Positions 20,056-30,402 of a DNA stretch of 64,000 bases are shown here, piece by piece (the stretch's first letter is position 1; each line of letters begins with the position of its first letter). This DNA comes from Cellulosilyticum lentocellum DSM 5427. GTDB lineage: Bacteria > Bacillota > Clostridia > Lachnospirales > Cellulosilyticaceae. The stretch lies in contig NC_015275.1 of the NCBI RefSeq assembly GCF_000178835.2, positions 2,935,001-2,999,000 of the forward strand, given 5' to 3'. The notes under the pieces are model-generated. The model was not told the origin of the DNA. It searched no databases and saw only the letters and a program-made list of their open reading frames with translations. A program made the translations under genes and the position numbers.

Positions 20056-20859
20056 CTATCGTCTCTTTAGCTTTTCATCTACTGCTATTTTTTTCGCTGT
20101 TTTGCTGCCATATTGGTAAATGAGTAGCATCTTATCCATATGTTGTCTACTGCAATATTTATCTATGGTACTACAATTTAAAAAGTCTCTTACATATTTT
20201 TCTTCAACTTCTTCATTTGATAATACTTCTTTTAATACGCCCTCTAGTTCTTCTTTAGTTATTTGGTTGATAATGTACTTAACCACCAAAATATTAACTT
20301 TTAAAAACGCTAGCATTTTCTGTTTATCTAATGAAGTGATAAAGCTAATAGCTGCTTCATTTTCCTTAATAGCCATCATCTCTATCTGCAGACTAGGTGA
20401 ATGGATATACCTAAGTGCATCATAACTTATTTTGACTGCTGCTTCCTGTACCCTTTCATCTGGTTCTTTGATATATTTGATGGCATCGTAATTTTTCCTA
20501 ACTGCCAACAATTGCATTTCTATACTTGGATTTTTAGCATATTGAATTGCCCATCCAGCTTGATTAACGGCCAATTCTAAGACCTTTTCTGTTGGATTTT
20601 TAATATATTCTAAGGTATTCCAGCCTTTGTTAACGGCCTTTATCATCATCTCTTCTGTTGGGTCACTTACAAATTTAATAGCTCTTGGATTGCTATCTAT
20701 AGCTAACTCTTCCATTTCTTTTGTTGGACTGTCTATATATTCTAGTACTAACCCCTCTTTTTTAAGTGCAAATAACTTCATCTCTTCTGTAGGATGAGGA
20801 ATCATTTTAATAATAGAAGGATTAGCTTCTATTGCCTGCATATATTTTGCTTCTTCCAT
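20056..20859 (-). CDS. tandem helical-repeat protein (DUF4116-like)
   Basis: 267 residues built from about eight imperfect 22-24-residue units with the pattern A-(I/L)-x-(F/Y)-I-x-(D/N)-P-T-x-E-x-x-x-x-A-V, for example AIKFVSDPTEEMMIKAV and TLEYIKNPTEKVLELAV. Such repeats form stacked helices for protein binding. AAGGGAA lies before the ATG, and the gene ends 12 bp before the AAA gene, so it is the first gene of a three-gene operon. A substrate adaptor for the AAA/VWA pair is inference from position. Confidence 0.65.
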   Translation of the reverse strand: MEEAKYMQAIEANPSIIKMIPHPTEEMKLFALKKEGLVLEYIDSPTKEMEELAIDSNPRAIKFVSDPTEEMMIKAVNKGWNTLEYIKNPTEKVLELAVNQAGWAIQYAKNPSIEMQLLAVRKNYDAIKYIKEPDERVQEAAVKISYDALRYIHSPSLQIEMMAIKENEAAISFITSLDKQKMLAFLKVNILVVKYIINQITKEELEGVLKEVLSNEEVEEKYVRDFLNCSTIDKYCSRQHMDKMLLIYQYGSKTAKKIAVDEKLKRR

Positions 20860-20924
20860 AACATTCCCTTCTTTCTATTCCTTACCGCAAATAAGAAAAT
20901 GAATGTTTTCTGTCTCATGAAAAT

Positions 20925-20965
20925 AACCTACGAATTCTATCTAGCTTACCAGAAATTCGTAGGTT
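20925..20965. terminator. hairpin downstream of metH
   Basis: AACCTACGAATT (20925-20936) and AATTCGTAGGTT (20954-20965) are perfectly complementary; TTATTTT follows on the minus strand. It lies about 215 bp beyond the metH stop. The remaining gap (20966-21179) holds nothing else I can recognise. Confidence 0.6.
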
Positions 20966-21179
20966 TATCTATGACATTGGTTCTACTTTTATTAGGAACC
21001 ATTTACATTTTTACTCAAATTACTTTTATTGCTAGCATACTGTACTTCTATACAGTGTTCTAGATTGTCTTATTCAATCTCGCTGTTTTTATGATTCATT
21101 ATATGATACTCTCGCTCTTAATGAACGAAACCTTTATAGCCATTATCAAAAGCTTTACTTCAATTTAAGATTCATCCTC

Positions 21180-24100
21180 TTAAATCTCTAGACCATATGC
21201 CAAATAACGTGCTAACCTTTTTTCAATCACTGCCGTGCTTAATTGACACCTAGTAGCGTAGTTTTGTACTTGGTCTCTATCTAATAACATAGCATCAAAG
21301 TATTTGGCGTCTTCTGATGCAAAATATAAGCCACATACAGAAGCGACTGGATTCATCATAAAGCTTTCTGTTAGGCTTACTCCCGTTATCTTCTCTCCCT
21401 CTAATAAATCAAAGAGTTTTTGCATCTGACTTTGATCTATCAATGAAGGATATCCAAAGGCCGGTCTAATGCCTCTATATTTTCCCTTTAATAAATCGTT
21501 TATCCCTAGCTGTTCATCTTTTGCATAGCCCCAATCATTTTGACGTACATCTTGATGAAGTTTTTCAGCAAAGGCTTCTGCTAAACGGTCGCAAAGTAGT
21601 TTAACCATGATTGCGCCATACTCATCTCCCTTTGCTTTAAGTTCATTTGCATAAGCTTCTGCACCTAATCCAGCTGTTACAATAAAACCGCCTATATAAT
21701 CTTCTTTGCCTAGTGCTTTAGGGCTGATAAAATCTGATAAACAAAGATATTGATCTTGATTTTGTAGCTTTTGCTGTCTGATGCAATTAAAGGTAGCCGC
21801 TAGAGTGCCATCTTGATGATAAAGTTCGATATCATCTTCAACTGAGTTAGCTTTAAATAGGCCTAATACGCCTCTAAGGTCAATTATTTTCTCAGACGCT
21901 AATACATCTAACATTTTATTGGCATCTTCAAAAAGCTGACGTGCTGCTTCGCCATATACCTCATCTTCTAAAATAGCCGGATACAATTTTTTCATTTCCC
22001 ATCCAATAAAGAAGAAGGTCCAGTCAATATAAGGCCTTAGATCTCTAATTGTATAATGATCTATGGTCTTGATTCCTTTAAAGGTCGGCTCAGAAATAGC
22101 TCTATGTTCCCAATCTATTTTCAGTTTTTTACTTCTAGCTTCCTCTAAACTTACTAATTTCTTAGGCACACTTCCATAGCTTTGTCTCTTTTCTTCATAT
22201 TCCTTCTTAACTTCAGCAACAAATACTTCCTTTTCTTTTCCTAAAAGTTTTTTGCAGATTTCTACGGTTTTAGAAGCATCATATCCATAAACAGTAGGGC
22301 CGCTATAGTGTGGAGCGATTTTTAAAGCTGTATGGAGCTTAGAAGTCGTTGCTCCTCCTATAATCAGTGGTATAGTCATTCCTCTTCTTTCCATCTCTTC
22401 TGCTACATGGGCCATTTCATCTAAAGAAGGCGTAATTAGACCACTTAAGCCAATGATATCTACCTTTTCTTTAATAGCTGTATCTAAAATGGTTTCACAA
22501 GGTGTCATAACACCTAAGTCTATAATCTCAAAGTTGTTACATGCTAAGACAACACCTACAATATTTTTACCAATATCGTGAACATCTCCCTTAACTGTTG
22601 CTATTAAGATTTTTCCTGCTTTATGAGATGCCCCTTCTTCTTTATCCTTTTCCATATAGGGTAGTAAAAAACCTACTGCTTTTTTCATCACCCTTGCTGA
22701 TTTAACCACTTGAGGAAGAAACATTTTACCTTCTCCAAATAAATCCCCAACCTTGGTCATCCCAGCCATCAAAGGTCCTTCTATAATGTGTAATGCTTTA
22801 GGATAAACTGTAACGGCCTCTGCCAAATCGTCTTCTATAAACTCCGTCGTTCCTTTAACCAAAGCATAGCTTAATCTATCATCTAATTGCCACTGTCTCC
22901 ACTCATTTTGTTGGATAGTTACCTTATCCTGGTCTTGTTTATAGTTTTCTGCTTGTTCTAATAATCTTTCTGCTGCATCTTCTCGTTTATTAAAAATCAC
23001 ATCTTCTACAAGTTCTAGCAGCGCCTTCTGAATATCATCATAAATCTGAATCATGCCAGGATTAACAATTCCCATATCCATACCCGCTTCAATAGCATGA
23101 TATAAAAAGACAGAATGCATGGCTTCTCTGATGACATTATTTCCTCTAAAAGAAAAAGACAAATTAGAAACTCCACCTGAAACCTTAGCATAAGGTAAGT
23201 GCTCTTTAATCCACCTCGTTGCTTCAATATAGTAAGCAGCATAATGATTATGTTCTTCCATTCCTGTAGCAATGGCTAAGATATTAGGATCAAAAATAAT
23301 ATCTTCAGGTGGAAAATGAAGCGTGTCTACTAGCAAGCGATAGGCTCTTTCACAAATTTCTATTTTTCTTTCAAAAGTATCCGCCTGCCCTCTTTCATCA
23401 AAGGCCATCACCACCACAGCTGCGCCAAAAGCTTTCACTACCTTAGCATGCTCTAAGAATTCCTCTTCTCCGTTTTTTAAGGAAATGGAATTGACAATGG
23501 GCTTACCCTGAATACTTTTAAGTCCTGCTTCAATGACCGACCATTTTGAAGAATCTATCATGATAGGTTTTGATGCAATATCTGGTTCTGATGCAATCAG
23601 CTTTAAAAAATAAGCCATTTCTTCTTCACTATTTAAAAGACCATCATCAAAATTAACATCTATAATTTGAGCTCCATTTTCCACTTGCTCTTTGGCAATT
23701 AATAAAGCTTCCTCATAGTTCCTTTCGCGAATCAACCTTGCAAACTTGGCTGAACCTGCTACATTTGTTCTTTCACCAATGTTAATAAAGTTATTAGCTT
23801 TATGACTTTTTACTGTCTCTAATCCACAGTAGATACTTTCTTTAGGTAAAGTAGGTATGGTTCTTGGTTTTACACCTTCCACACATTTTGCAATGGCTGC
23901 AATATGCTCTGGTGTGGTACCACAGCAGCCCCCTACTATGTTGACATATTGTCCCTTGGCTAATGCTTCAATATACTGAGCTGTCATATAGGGTGCTTCA
24001 TCATATGCCCCTAGAACATTAGGTAACCCTGCATTAGGATAAACTGATACATATAAATTTTGAGTTTTTGACAGTTCTTTAATAAATGGCATTAAATCAG

Positions 24101-24848
24101 CACCACCAAAGGAGCAATTTAACCCGATAGAAATAACATGCTCATTTCTAACTGACTGAGCGAAGGCCTCTAGTTTTTGTCCGGAAAGTGTCCTTCCTGA
24201 CTTGTCCGTTAAAGTTCCTGAAATCATAATGGGTAAAGTCATATTTTGAGCTTCATAAACCTCTTGTGCTGCAACAATTGCAGCTCTAGCATTCAACGTG
24301 TCAAATATGGTTTCAATTAAAAGACAATCTACACCTCCTGCTATTAAACCAGCGATTTGCTCACTGTAAGCTGATACCAATTCATCAAAGCTAATATTTC
24401 TAAAACCTGGATTTTCTACATCTGGTGATAATGAAGCTGTTTTATTAGTAGGCCCAATAGCACCTGCTACAAACCTAGGCTTATGAGGCTCTTTTTTAGT
24501 CATCTCATCCGCAACCTCTCTGGCTATGCGAGCTGACTCATAGTTTAATTCATATATTAGCTCTCCTAAGTCATAATCCGCCTGAGAAATAACCGTCGCA
24601 TTAAACGTATTGGTTTCAATCATATCGGCTCCTGCTTTTAAGAAGCTCCTGTGAATCTTTTTAATTACTTCCGGCTTTGTTAATGATAATAAATCATTAT
24701 TTCCCTTTTGATCACGATGAAACGTTTTAAAGCGTTCGCTGCGATAATCTTCTTCTGTTAATTGATAGCCTTGAATGCTTGTCCCCATAGCACCATCAAG
24801 GACTAAAATACGTTGTTTTAATATAGAAATGAGTTCATTTTTATCCAT
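21180..24848 (-). CDS. metH: cobalamin-dependent methionine synthase
   Basis: 1222 residues, full length. Order: homocysteine-binding domain ([10 protein letters not shown], zinc cysteines in LNCSFGG and [11 protein letters not shown]), pterin-binding domain (from about 340), B12 cap and Rossmann domains ([19 protein letters not shown], DxHxxG base-off His), and the C-terminal AdoMet reactivation domain ([19 protein letters not shown]). Start at ATG 24848 with GGGAG 7 nt upstream; the frame reaches 24866. Transfers methyl from methyltetrahydrofolate to homocysteine. I see no cobalamin or SAM riboswitch upstream. Confidence 0.97.
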   Translation of the reverse strand: MDKNELISILKQRILVLDGAMGTSIQGYQLTEEDYRSERFKTFHRDQKGNNDLLSLTKPEVIKKIHRSFLKAGADMIETNTFNATVISQADYDLGELIYELNYESARIAREVADEMTKKEPHKPRFVAGAIGPTNKTASLSPDVENPGFRNISFDELVSAYSEQIAGLIAGGVDCLLIETIFDTLNARAAIVAAQEVYEAQNMTLPIMISGTLTDKSGRTLSGQKLEAFAQSVRNEHVISIGLNCSFGGADLMPFIKELSKTQNLYVSVYPNAGLPNVLGAYDEAPYMTAQYIEALAKGQYVNIVGGCCGTTPEHIAAIAKCVEGVKPRTIPTLPKESIYCGLETVKSHKANNFINIGERTNVAGSAKFARLIRERNYEEALLIAKEQVENGAQIIDVNFDDGLLNSEEEMAYFLKLIASEPDIASKPIMIDSSKWSVIEAGLKSIQGKPIVNSISLKNGEEEFLEHAKVVKAFGAAVVVMAFDERGQADTFERKIEICERAYRLLVDTLHFPPEDIIFDPNILAIATGMEEHNHYAAYYIEATRWIKEHLPYAKVSGGVSNLSFSFRGNNVIREAMHSVFLYHAIEAGMDMGIVNPGMIQIYDDIQKALLELVEDVIFNKREDAAERLLEQAENYKQDQDKVTIQQNEWRQWQLDDRLSYALVKGTTEFIEDDLAEAVTVYPKALHIIEGPLMAGMTKVGDLFGEGKMFLPQVVKSARVMKKAVGFLLPYMEKDKEEGASHKAGKILIATVKGDVHDIGKNIVGVVLACNNFEIIDLGVMTPCETILDTAIKEKVDIIGLSGLITPSLDEMAHVAEEMERRGMTIPLIIGGATTSKLHTALKIAPHYSGPTVYGYDASKTVEICKKLLGKEKEVFVAEVKKEYEEKRQSYGSVPKKLVSLEEARSKKLKIDWEHRAISEPTFKGIKTIDHYTIRDLRPYIDWTFFFIGWEMKKLYPAILEDEVYGEAARQLFEDANKMLDVLASEKIIDLRGVLGLFKANSVEDDIELYHQDGTLAATFNCIRQQKLQNQDQYLCLSDFISPKALGKEDYIGGFIVTAGLGAEAYANELKAKGDEYGAIMVKLLCDRLAEAFAEKLHQDVRQNDWGYAKDEQLGINDLLKGKYRGIRPAFGYPSLIDQSQMQKLFDLLEGEKITGVSLTESFMMNPVASVCGLYFASEDAKYFDAMLLDRDQVQNYATRCQLSTAVIEKRLARYLAYGLEI

Positions 24849-24995
24849 CTTATATCTCCCATACAATCAATATCCTCTATTCCGATAACACTTTGTTTGT
24901 TAAATCTTATTATAGCTCTTTAAGACACATTTAACAATTATTATTATTAAATAATTATATTATCCAATAAGACTTTTTTATCCTCACTAACTACC

Positions 24996-25041
24996 AAAAA
25001 GAACCCAGAGTTACTTCATTTGATAACTCAAGGGTTCTCTT
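24996..25041 (-). terminator. terminator of the DMT transporter gene
   Basis: AGAACCC-GAGTTA and TAACTC-GGGTTCT arms (25000-25038) with a small bulge, directly after the stop at 25049; an A/T-rich tract lies beyond. Confidence 0.75.
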
Positions 25042-25048
25042 CATAAAA

Positions 25049-25978
25049 TTAGCTCTTTTCCTTATTAACAATATAAATACCTAAGCAAACTAAAATTAAT
25101 GAAATGATACTCATTAATCCTATCATTTGGTATTCCTTTAAAAGCATAGCCGATAATAATACGCCAAATACCGGATTCATAAAGCCAAATACAGCTACTT
25201 TAGAAATAGGATTATACTTGAGAAGGATACCCCATACAGAATAAGCGATGGCTGAAACTAATGCTAAATAGATAAGCATTGCTGCTCCTCCTGCTGTCAT
25301 AACTGTCATACGTCCTCCCATAGCTACTCCAAATAAAATCATTAATACGCCACCTATTAAAAACTGATAACCGCTTAAACAAACAGGATCTTCTTCTGTA
25401 GAATAGCTTTTCATAAGAACTGAAGAAAAAGCATAAGCTACTGTTGATAAAAAGATAAACCCTTCACCAACAAATGAAAAATGGGTATTTATTTCACTTC
25501 CTGTTAGGTTAACCAATATAACCCCTAAAAAGCCAATAATACTTCCCATTACTTTTCTAGTAGTAAGCTTCTCTTGATGAAAGCAAAGGCTTGCTATAAA
25601 AATAGCTACAAATACATTAACTGCTTCAATTATAGAAGCCTTCACACCGCTTGTATTCGCAAGTCCAATATAGAAAAAAACATACTGTGCCACAGTTTGA
25701 AACATACAAAGCGTCACTATTTTTCCATAAGACTGCTTCTTAGGCACTAGGATTTTACCTTTTACTAAACTTCCAATAACAAGTGCTAAAATGCCTGCTA
25801 GTGCAAAACGGCAGCCTGCAAAAAGAATTTGGGTGGCTGTTTGCTCTGATTCAATTTGAAATAATTGATACCCTATTTTAATGCATGGAAAAGCACTTCC
25901 CCATAAGGCGCAGCATAAAAGTGCTCCTAGCCAAACGACTATCGTCTTTTGCATCAACTGTTCTTTATTTTTCTTCAT
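25049..25978 (-). CDS. DMT-superfamily (EamA) transporter
   Basis: 309 residues with ten predicted membrane helices in two EamA halves; typical motifs include ALWGSAFPCIKIGY at the first helix and VNVFVAIFIASLCFHQE and GFMNPVFGVLLSAMLLKE at the half ends. ATG 25978 is preferred (AAAGAG 8 nt upstream) over GTG 25987. Family members export amino acids, nucleosides or other metabolites; substrate not predictable. Single-gene unit. Confidence 0.85.
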   Translation of the reverse strand: MKKNKEQLMQKTIVVWLGALLCCALWGSAFPCIKIGYQLFQIESEQTATQILFAGCRFALAGILALVIGSLVKGKILVPKKQSYGKIVTLCMFQTVAQYVFFYIGLANTSGVKASIIEAVNVFVAIFIASLCFHQEKLTTRKVMGSIIGFLGVILVNLTGSEINTHFSFVGEGFIFLSTVAYAFSSVLMKSYSTEEDPVCLSGYQFLIGGVLMILFGVAMGGRMTVMTAGGAAMLIYLALVSAIAYSVWGILLKYNPISKVAVFGFMNPVFGVLLSAMLLKEYQMIGLMSIISLILVCLGIYIVNKEKS

Positions 25979-26065
25979 CTTCCCCACTCTTTCTAGTTAT
26001 CCTTTATGTACTTATAAACGACCCACTTCCTATATGTTTTAAGCTACTTCAAATGATACTTATCA

Positions 26066-26116
26066 AAATAACCCCTTAAATTCTAATAAAACTATCAGAA
26101 ATTGAAGGGGTCATTT
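26066..26116 (-). terminator. terminator of mscL
   Basis: ACCCCTT/AAGGGGT-centred hairpin with AT-rich extensions (26067-26085 against 26100-26116), immediately after the mscL stop at 26118. Confidence 0.7.
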
Positions 26117-26117
26117 A

Positions 26118-26543
26118 TTAAGCTTGTTCTTCTTCTAAAATAGATGTACAGTGTGAACAGCGTGTTGCTTTAATAGATATTTGGCTATAGCAAAATGGGC
26201 ATTCTTTTGTCGTTACTTCTTTTGCTGGCTCCTCTGCTTTTCTAGTCCCAATAGTACTTAATCTGTTCATTCCTTTTACTAATAGGAAAATTAAAAATGC
26301 CATAATAATAAAATTAATGATGGCTGTTATAAAAGCCCCATAGCGGATGTTTACATCTGCAATTGTTATGACTAAAGCACTAAAATCTTTTTTGGCAAAT
26401 AATCCTATGATAGGTGAAATCACATCATCAACTAAAGATTTAACGATCCCTTGAAAAGCACCTCCAATAATAACACCTACTGCTAAATCTAATACATTCC
26501 CTCTAAGAGCAAATGTTCTAAACTCATTAAGAAATTTTTTCAT
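26118..26543 (-). CDS. mscL: large-conductance mechanosensitive channel with C-terminal zinc ribbon
   Basis: 141 residues. N-terminal MscL core: EFRTFALRGNVLDLAVGVII (first helix and gate), VKSLVDDVISPIIG, second helix around FIMAFLIFLLVKGMN. After the normal end there is a CPFCYSQISIKATRCSHC module, two CxxC pairs forming a zinc ribbon. AAGGAG upstream of the ATG. The channel opens at high membrane tension to release solutes. The ribbon replaces the usual C-terminal helical bundle. Confidence 0.93.
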   Translation of the reverse strand: MKKFLNEFRTFALRGNVLDLAVGVIIGGAFQGIVKSLVDDVISPIIGLFAKKDFSALVITIADVNIRYGAFITAIINFIIMAFLIFLLVKGMNRLSTIGTRKAEEPAKEVTTKECPFCYSQISIKATRCSHCTSILEEEQA

Positions 26544-26811
26544 CTTTGAACTTCTCCTTTATCTCTTGAAAAATGTTCTTCATCTATTATATAGCCACAT
26601 TTGGTTTTTTTACAAGTAACAATTCACGAAATAAAAAATATATGCGTGGCTGCTTTAATCTTACTTCATTAAGTTCCTTTCATGATATAATAGTTAAATC
26701 ATAAGCTAACACTAAATCTTTATTCTTTTGTGCATTTTACCCAGGTATAAAACCAGATATTTATATGAAAAATGACTCTATATACTTCATTTCTATAATA
26801 AGGAGGTAAAC

Positions 26812-27474
26812 ATGATGTCTCATGGTAAATTTGTTTTTATTTCGGATTTTGACGGTACACTGACAGAAAAAGATTTTTATCAAATGATCATTGATGATTA
26901 TTTAGGTGAAGCGGGCCAAAAACTTTATAAGGAGTGGCGCCAAGGCCTTCATCTAGATAAAGATTTCTTAGGTCAAATCTATAGTACTATCAATCGTGAA
27001 GAAGCTGAGATTCTTGAGGATATTCTTCGTATCGAATGGGATGAATCAGCTACTGAATTCATTCAAAAGGTTCGTGAAAATGGAGGGGAGTTTATTATTT
27101 TAAGTGCTGGTACTAGCTATTATATTAACCTACTCCTTAAGGAAAAAGGCTTATCAGATGTAAAAGTCTACTCCAACCCAGGTATTTATAAAGATAAAGG
27201 CATCCATCTACAAATAGATGAAAGCAGTCTCTACTACTCCGAAAGATATGGTATTGATAAAGCTAAAGTGGTTCTGGATTTTAAAAAACAGTATGCGCAT
27301 GTTTACTATGCAGGTGATAGTGCCCCTGATATTTTGCCCTGTAAGTTAGCTGATCTAGCTTTTGCCAAGGGTGGTCTTCAAGAAATGCTACAATCAGAAG
27401 GTGTTAACTTTGTACCTATAAAAAGCTTTAAAGATGTAACCACTACTCTTATAGAAAACGGGGTGTTAAAGTGA
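26812..27474 (+). CDS. HAD-superfamily phosphatase (MtnX/SerB-like)
   Basis: 220 residues. HAD motif I FISDFDGTLTEKDFYQM, motif II ILSAGTS, and motif IV YAGDSAPDILPCKLAD; a four-helix cap lies between, as in the MtnX/phosphoserine-phosphatase IB group. AAGGAGG is 5 nt before the ATG. Its stop overlaps the next start (GTGA), so it is translationally coupled to a glycerol-1-phosphate dehydrogenase-like gene, suggesting its substrate is a small phosphate ester from the same pathway rather than a methionine-salvage intermediate. Confidence 0.82.
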   Translation: MMSHGKFVFISDFDGTLTEKDFYQMIIDDYLGEAGQKLYKEWRQGLHLDKDFLGQIYSTINREEAEILEDILRIEWDESATEFIQKVRENGGEFIILSAGTSYYINLLLKEKGLSDVKVYSNPGIYKDKGIHLQIDESSLYYSERYGIDKAKVVLDFKKQYAHVYYAGDSAPDILPCKLADLAFAKGGLQEMLQSEGVNFVPIKSFKDVTTTLIENGVLK

Positions 27475-28538
27475 ATCAGCCACAAGCTCATCGTATCTCC
27501 ATTCCCTCTTTACTTAAAGTAGGTAAAGGAACGCTTAATGAAATAGGCGTATTTTTAAAGGAAAACCATTTCGATCAAGTTGTTATTTATTTCGGCAATG
27601 GACTAATCCGTTTATTTGGTGATACAGTTTTTGATTCTCTTCACCAAAATGCTATTACGCTTCTTCACTCTGAAGAACTTGATACTACTGATATAGATGC
27701 TATTGTAAAGCTTGCTTTTAGCATCAGTAGTAAAACAGATGCCATTATTGGCATAGGCGGTGGAAAAGTCATAGACGTCGCCAAATATGCCGCCTTTCTT
27801 AGAAAAATTCCTTTTATTAGTGTGCCTACTTCTGCTTCTAGTGATGGTTTCTCAAGCTCTAGTGCTTCTCTTCTAGTCAATGGGAAAAGAACTTCTGTCC
27901 CTGCTAGGCTAGCCTATGGTATTATCATTGATACAAATGTGATCAAAAGTGCTCCGGACCCCTTCATTTATTCAGGTATTGGCGACCTCATTTCTAAAAT
28001 CACAGCTTTATACGACTGGCTCTACGAGCATCAACAAGGCTATAGCACCTTAGATGACTTTGCTTATATGATTGCTAAAAAGGCTGTTAATAGCTTTGTA
28101 CGTACCCCCTTTACAAGTATCAAAGATGATTTATTTTTAAAAGAATTGGTAGATTCTCTTGCTATGAGCGGCATTGCCAATGAGATGGCAGGCAATAGTG
28201 CGCCCTCAAGCGGCAGTGAACACTTAATTTCTCATGCTCTTGATAAGCTTATGGATGTCCCTTTGCTCCACGGCATCCAAGTAGGCATTGCCACCTACCT
28301 TATGAGCAAAGTTCAAAACCATAGATGGCAACGCATTCATACGGTACTAACAGATACAGGCTTTTGGTCTTACGCTAAAACCTTACAACTCAAAAGAAAA
28401 GACCTTGAAAAAGCTATAGATCTAGCCCCTACTATTAAACCTAATCGCCACACCTTCATTCATGAAGAAAAATACCGAACTGAGGCTAAGCTACTTCTCT
28501 TAAATGACCCGATCTTTCAGCAAATTCTATGTGAATAA
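27471..28538 (+). CDS. sn-glycerol-1-phosphate dehydrogenase-like (EgsA/AraM)
   Basis: 355 residues of the iron/zinc alcohol dehydrogenase superfamily. NAD site IGIGGGKVIDVAKYAA, then the G1PDH/AraM hallmark SVPTSASSDGFSSSSASL; metal ligands probably in GIGDLISK, SGSEHLISHALD and LLHGIQVGIATY. GTG start overlaps the upstream TGA by GTGA. The enzyme reduces dihydroxyacetone phosphate to glycerol-1-phosphate, the enantiomer used in archaeal lipids. In Bacillus, AraM feeds PcrB; no pcrB is seen here. Coupling to a phosphatase suggests a route to a glycerol-1-phosphate derivative or to glycerol. Confidence 0.85.
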   Translation: MNQPQAHRISIPSLLKVGKGTLNEIGVFLKENHFDQVVIYFGNGLIRLFGDTVFDSLHQNAITLLHSEELDTTDIDAIVKLAFSISSKTDAIIGIGGGKVIDVAKYAAFLRKIPFISVPTSASSDGFSSSSASLLVNGKRTSVPARLAYGIIIDTNVIKSAPDPFIYSGIGDLISKITALYDWLYEHQQGYSTLDDFAYMIAKKAVNSFVRTPFTSIKDDLFLKELVDSLAMSGIANEMAGNSAPSSGSEHLISHALDKLMDVPLLHGIQVGIATYLMSKVQNHRWQRIHTVLTDTGFWSYAKTLQLKRKDLEKAIDLAPTIKPNRHTFIHEEKYRTEAKLLLLNDPIFQQILCE

Positions 28539-28668
28539 CCCTCTACTCATATCTAGCCAAACGTATTATAAATGCCTCCTTACGATGAATACTATCTGAA
28601 TAATAAGTTTTTATTAAGGGTAATATAGTATTGACACTAAAATGAAATCGTCTAAGGAGGCTAGCGTA

Positions 28669-30324
28669 ATGGATTATCCAATGTTTTGCTATCAATGTGA
28701 ACAAACTGTTGGTGGCAAAGGTTGTACTAAAATAGGTGTTTGTGGTAAGACCCCTGAAGTAGCTAATCTGCAAGATTTACTTATCTATCAATTAAAAGGT
28801 ATTAGTTGTTATGCTGTTCCACTTATTGAAAAAGGAGAAATGATTGATAAAGATATTATTAAGTTTGTAGAGAACTCTCTTTTTACAACATTAACTAATG
28901 TTAACTTCGATGCAGATGCTCATGTAGAACTTTTAAAAAAATCTCAAGAAATTAAAGAACGTCTTAGACAAAAGGCACCTGCTAATATCAGCTATCCTGA
29001 ATTTGCTACTTATAACCTAAGCCAAACTAGAGAACAAATGCTTGAAGATGCAAAACGTGCAGGGATTATGTTTGATAAGGATTTACATGAAGACATTCGT
29101 TCTTTAAGACAAACCATTATCTATGGCCTTAAAGGAATCAGTGCCTATGGCCATCAAGCACGTTTTCTCAATTATTGGAGTGATCAAGTAGACCATTTCT
29201 ACTTGAGGGCTTTAGAAATAGCTACAAAAGATGATATTTCTGTAGACGAAATGATTAGATGGGTCATGCGTACAGGAGAGATGAGCATTGAAGTCATGAA
29301 AACCCTTGATGATGCTAACACTCAATCTTTCAAAAACCCCTCTCCTCATAAGGTAAATGTGCATATCCAAAAAGGACCCTTTATTATTGTTTCAGGCCAC
29401 GACCTAAAGGATCTTTATATGCTACTTGAACAAACTGAAGGGACAGGCATTAACATTTATACACATGGTGAAATGCTTCCTGCACATGGTTATCCCGAAC
29501 TTAAGAAATTTAAACATCTAGTAGGTAACTATGGTGGTGCTTGGCAGGATCAACAACCCCAATTTGATGGTATTCCTGGCTGCATTCTCATGACCACTAA
29601 CTGTTTGATGCGACCTCGTGAAACTTATAAGGATAGAATTTTTACGACTAATACAGTGGGCTGGGATGGTGTGACATTTATTCCTAAACTTCCCGATGGT
29701 ACAAAGGACTTTACTCCTATTATTGAAAAAGCCCTTGAACTTGGTGGTTTCAAAGAAGATCAAGAACCACATGAAATTTTAGTAGGCTTTGGTCACCATG
29801 CTACCCTCTCCCATGCAGAAACTATCGTTAACGCCGTTAAGTCTGGTCAGATTAGGCACTTCTTTGTGATAGGTGGCTGTGATGGTGCTAGACCTGGAAG
29901 AAACTACTATACTGATTTCGCTAAAATTGTACCAGAGGATTGTATTATCTTAACCTTAGCTTGTGGTAAATATCGCTTTAATAAATTAGATTTTGGAACA
30001 GTAGCAGGTCTTCCAAGGTTGTTAGACGTCGGTCAATGTAATGATGTTTATTCTGCTGTTGCTATCGCTACTGGCTTAGCCGATGCTTTTGAAACAGATG
30101 TCAATGGCTTACCTCTTTCTGTCATTTTATCTTGGTATGAACAAAAGGCTGTTGCTGACCTACTAGCTCTTCTTTCATTAGGTGTTAAAAATATCTACTT
30201 AGGACCAAGCCTTCCTGCTTTTATCAGTCCTAAGGTCTTACAATATCTTGTAGATACATTTAATTTAACACCTATTAGTACTCCTGATGATGATTTAAAA
30301 ACTTGTTTAAAGCAATGCTTATAA
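28669..30324 (+). CDS. hcp: hybrid cluster protein (hydroxylamine reductase)
   Basis: 551 residues from ATG 28669 (AGGAGG 8 nt upstream); the frame extends to 28642 without a site. N-terminal FCYQCEQTVGGKGCTKIGVC supplies the four cysteines of the first cluster; the hybrid Fe-S-O cluster ligands lie in GHDLKDL, EMLPAHGYPEL, TTNCLMRP, VIGGCDGARPGR, LACGKYRF and DVGQCNDVYSA. Reduces hydroxylamine or NO as part of nitrosative-stress defence. Usually paired with an Hcr reductase, not present nearby. Confidence 0.95.
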   Translation: MDYPMFCYQCEQTVGGKGCTKIGVCGKTPEVANLQDLLIYQLKGISCYAVPLIEKGEMIDKDIIKFVENSLFTTLTNVNFDADAHVELLKKSQEIKERLRQKAPANISYPEFATYNLSQTREQMLEDAKRAGIMFDKDLHEDIRSLRQTIIYGLKGISAYGHQARFLNYWSDQVDHFYLRALEIATKDDISVDEMIRWVMRTGEMSIEVMKTLDDANTQSFKNPSPHKVNVHIQKGPFIIVSGHDLKDLYMLLEQTEGTGINIYTHGEMLPAHGYPELKKFKHLVGNYGGAWQDQQPQFDGIPGCILMTTNCLMRPRETYKDRIFTTNTVGWDGVTFIPKLPDGTKDFTPIIEKALELGGFKEDQEPHEILVGFGHHATLSHAETIVNAVKSGQIRHFFVIGGCDGARPGRNYYTDFAKIVPEDCIILTLACGKYRFNKLDFGTVAGLPRLLDVGQCNDVYSAVAIATGLADAFETDVNGLPLSVILSWYEQKAVADLLALLSLGVKNIYLGPSLPAFISPKVLQYLVDTFNLTPISTPDDDLKTCLKQCL

Positions 30325-30341
30325 CTTTTTCTTAACTTATT

Positions 30342-30385
30342 AAACGCCTGAGTTTCTGATTAAATGTTCAGAGACTCAGGCGTTT
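30342..30385. terminator. bidirectional terminator after hcp
   Basis: AAACGCCTGAGT (30342-30353) pairs with ACTCAGGCGTTT (30374-30385), with further inner pairing; A/T tracts both sides. Separates hcp (+) from the convergent 195 aa gene (-). Confidence 0.85.
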
Positions 30386-30402
30386 ATGGCTAGCATCACT
30401 AC

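Noticed and set aside
20794..21063. Plus-strand 89-codon hydrophobic frame
   Set aside because: Overlaps the repeat-protein gene start antisense and a terminator hairpin; no ribosome-binding site; composition reflects AT richness.
24850..25000. Possible cobalamin or SAM riboswitch upstream of metH
   Set aside because: None of the conserved blocks of either class is present; the region is short and AT-rich.
28631..28660. TTGACA upstream of hcp as a -35 element
   Set aside because: It lies only about 33 nt before the start codon, leaving no room for a -10, transcription start and ribosome-binding site.
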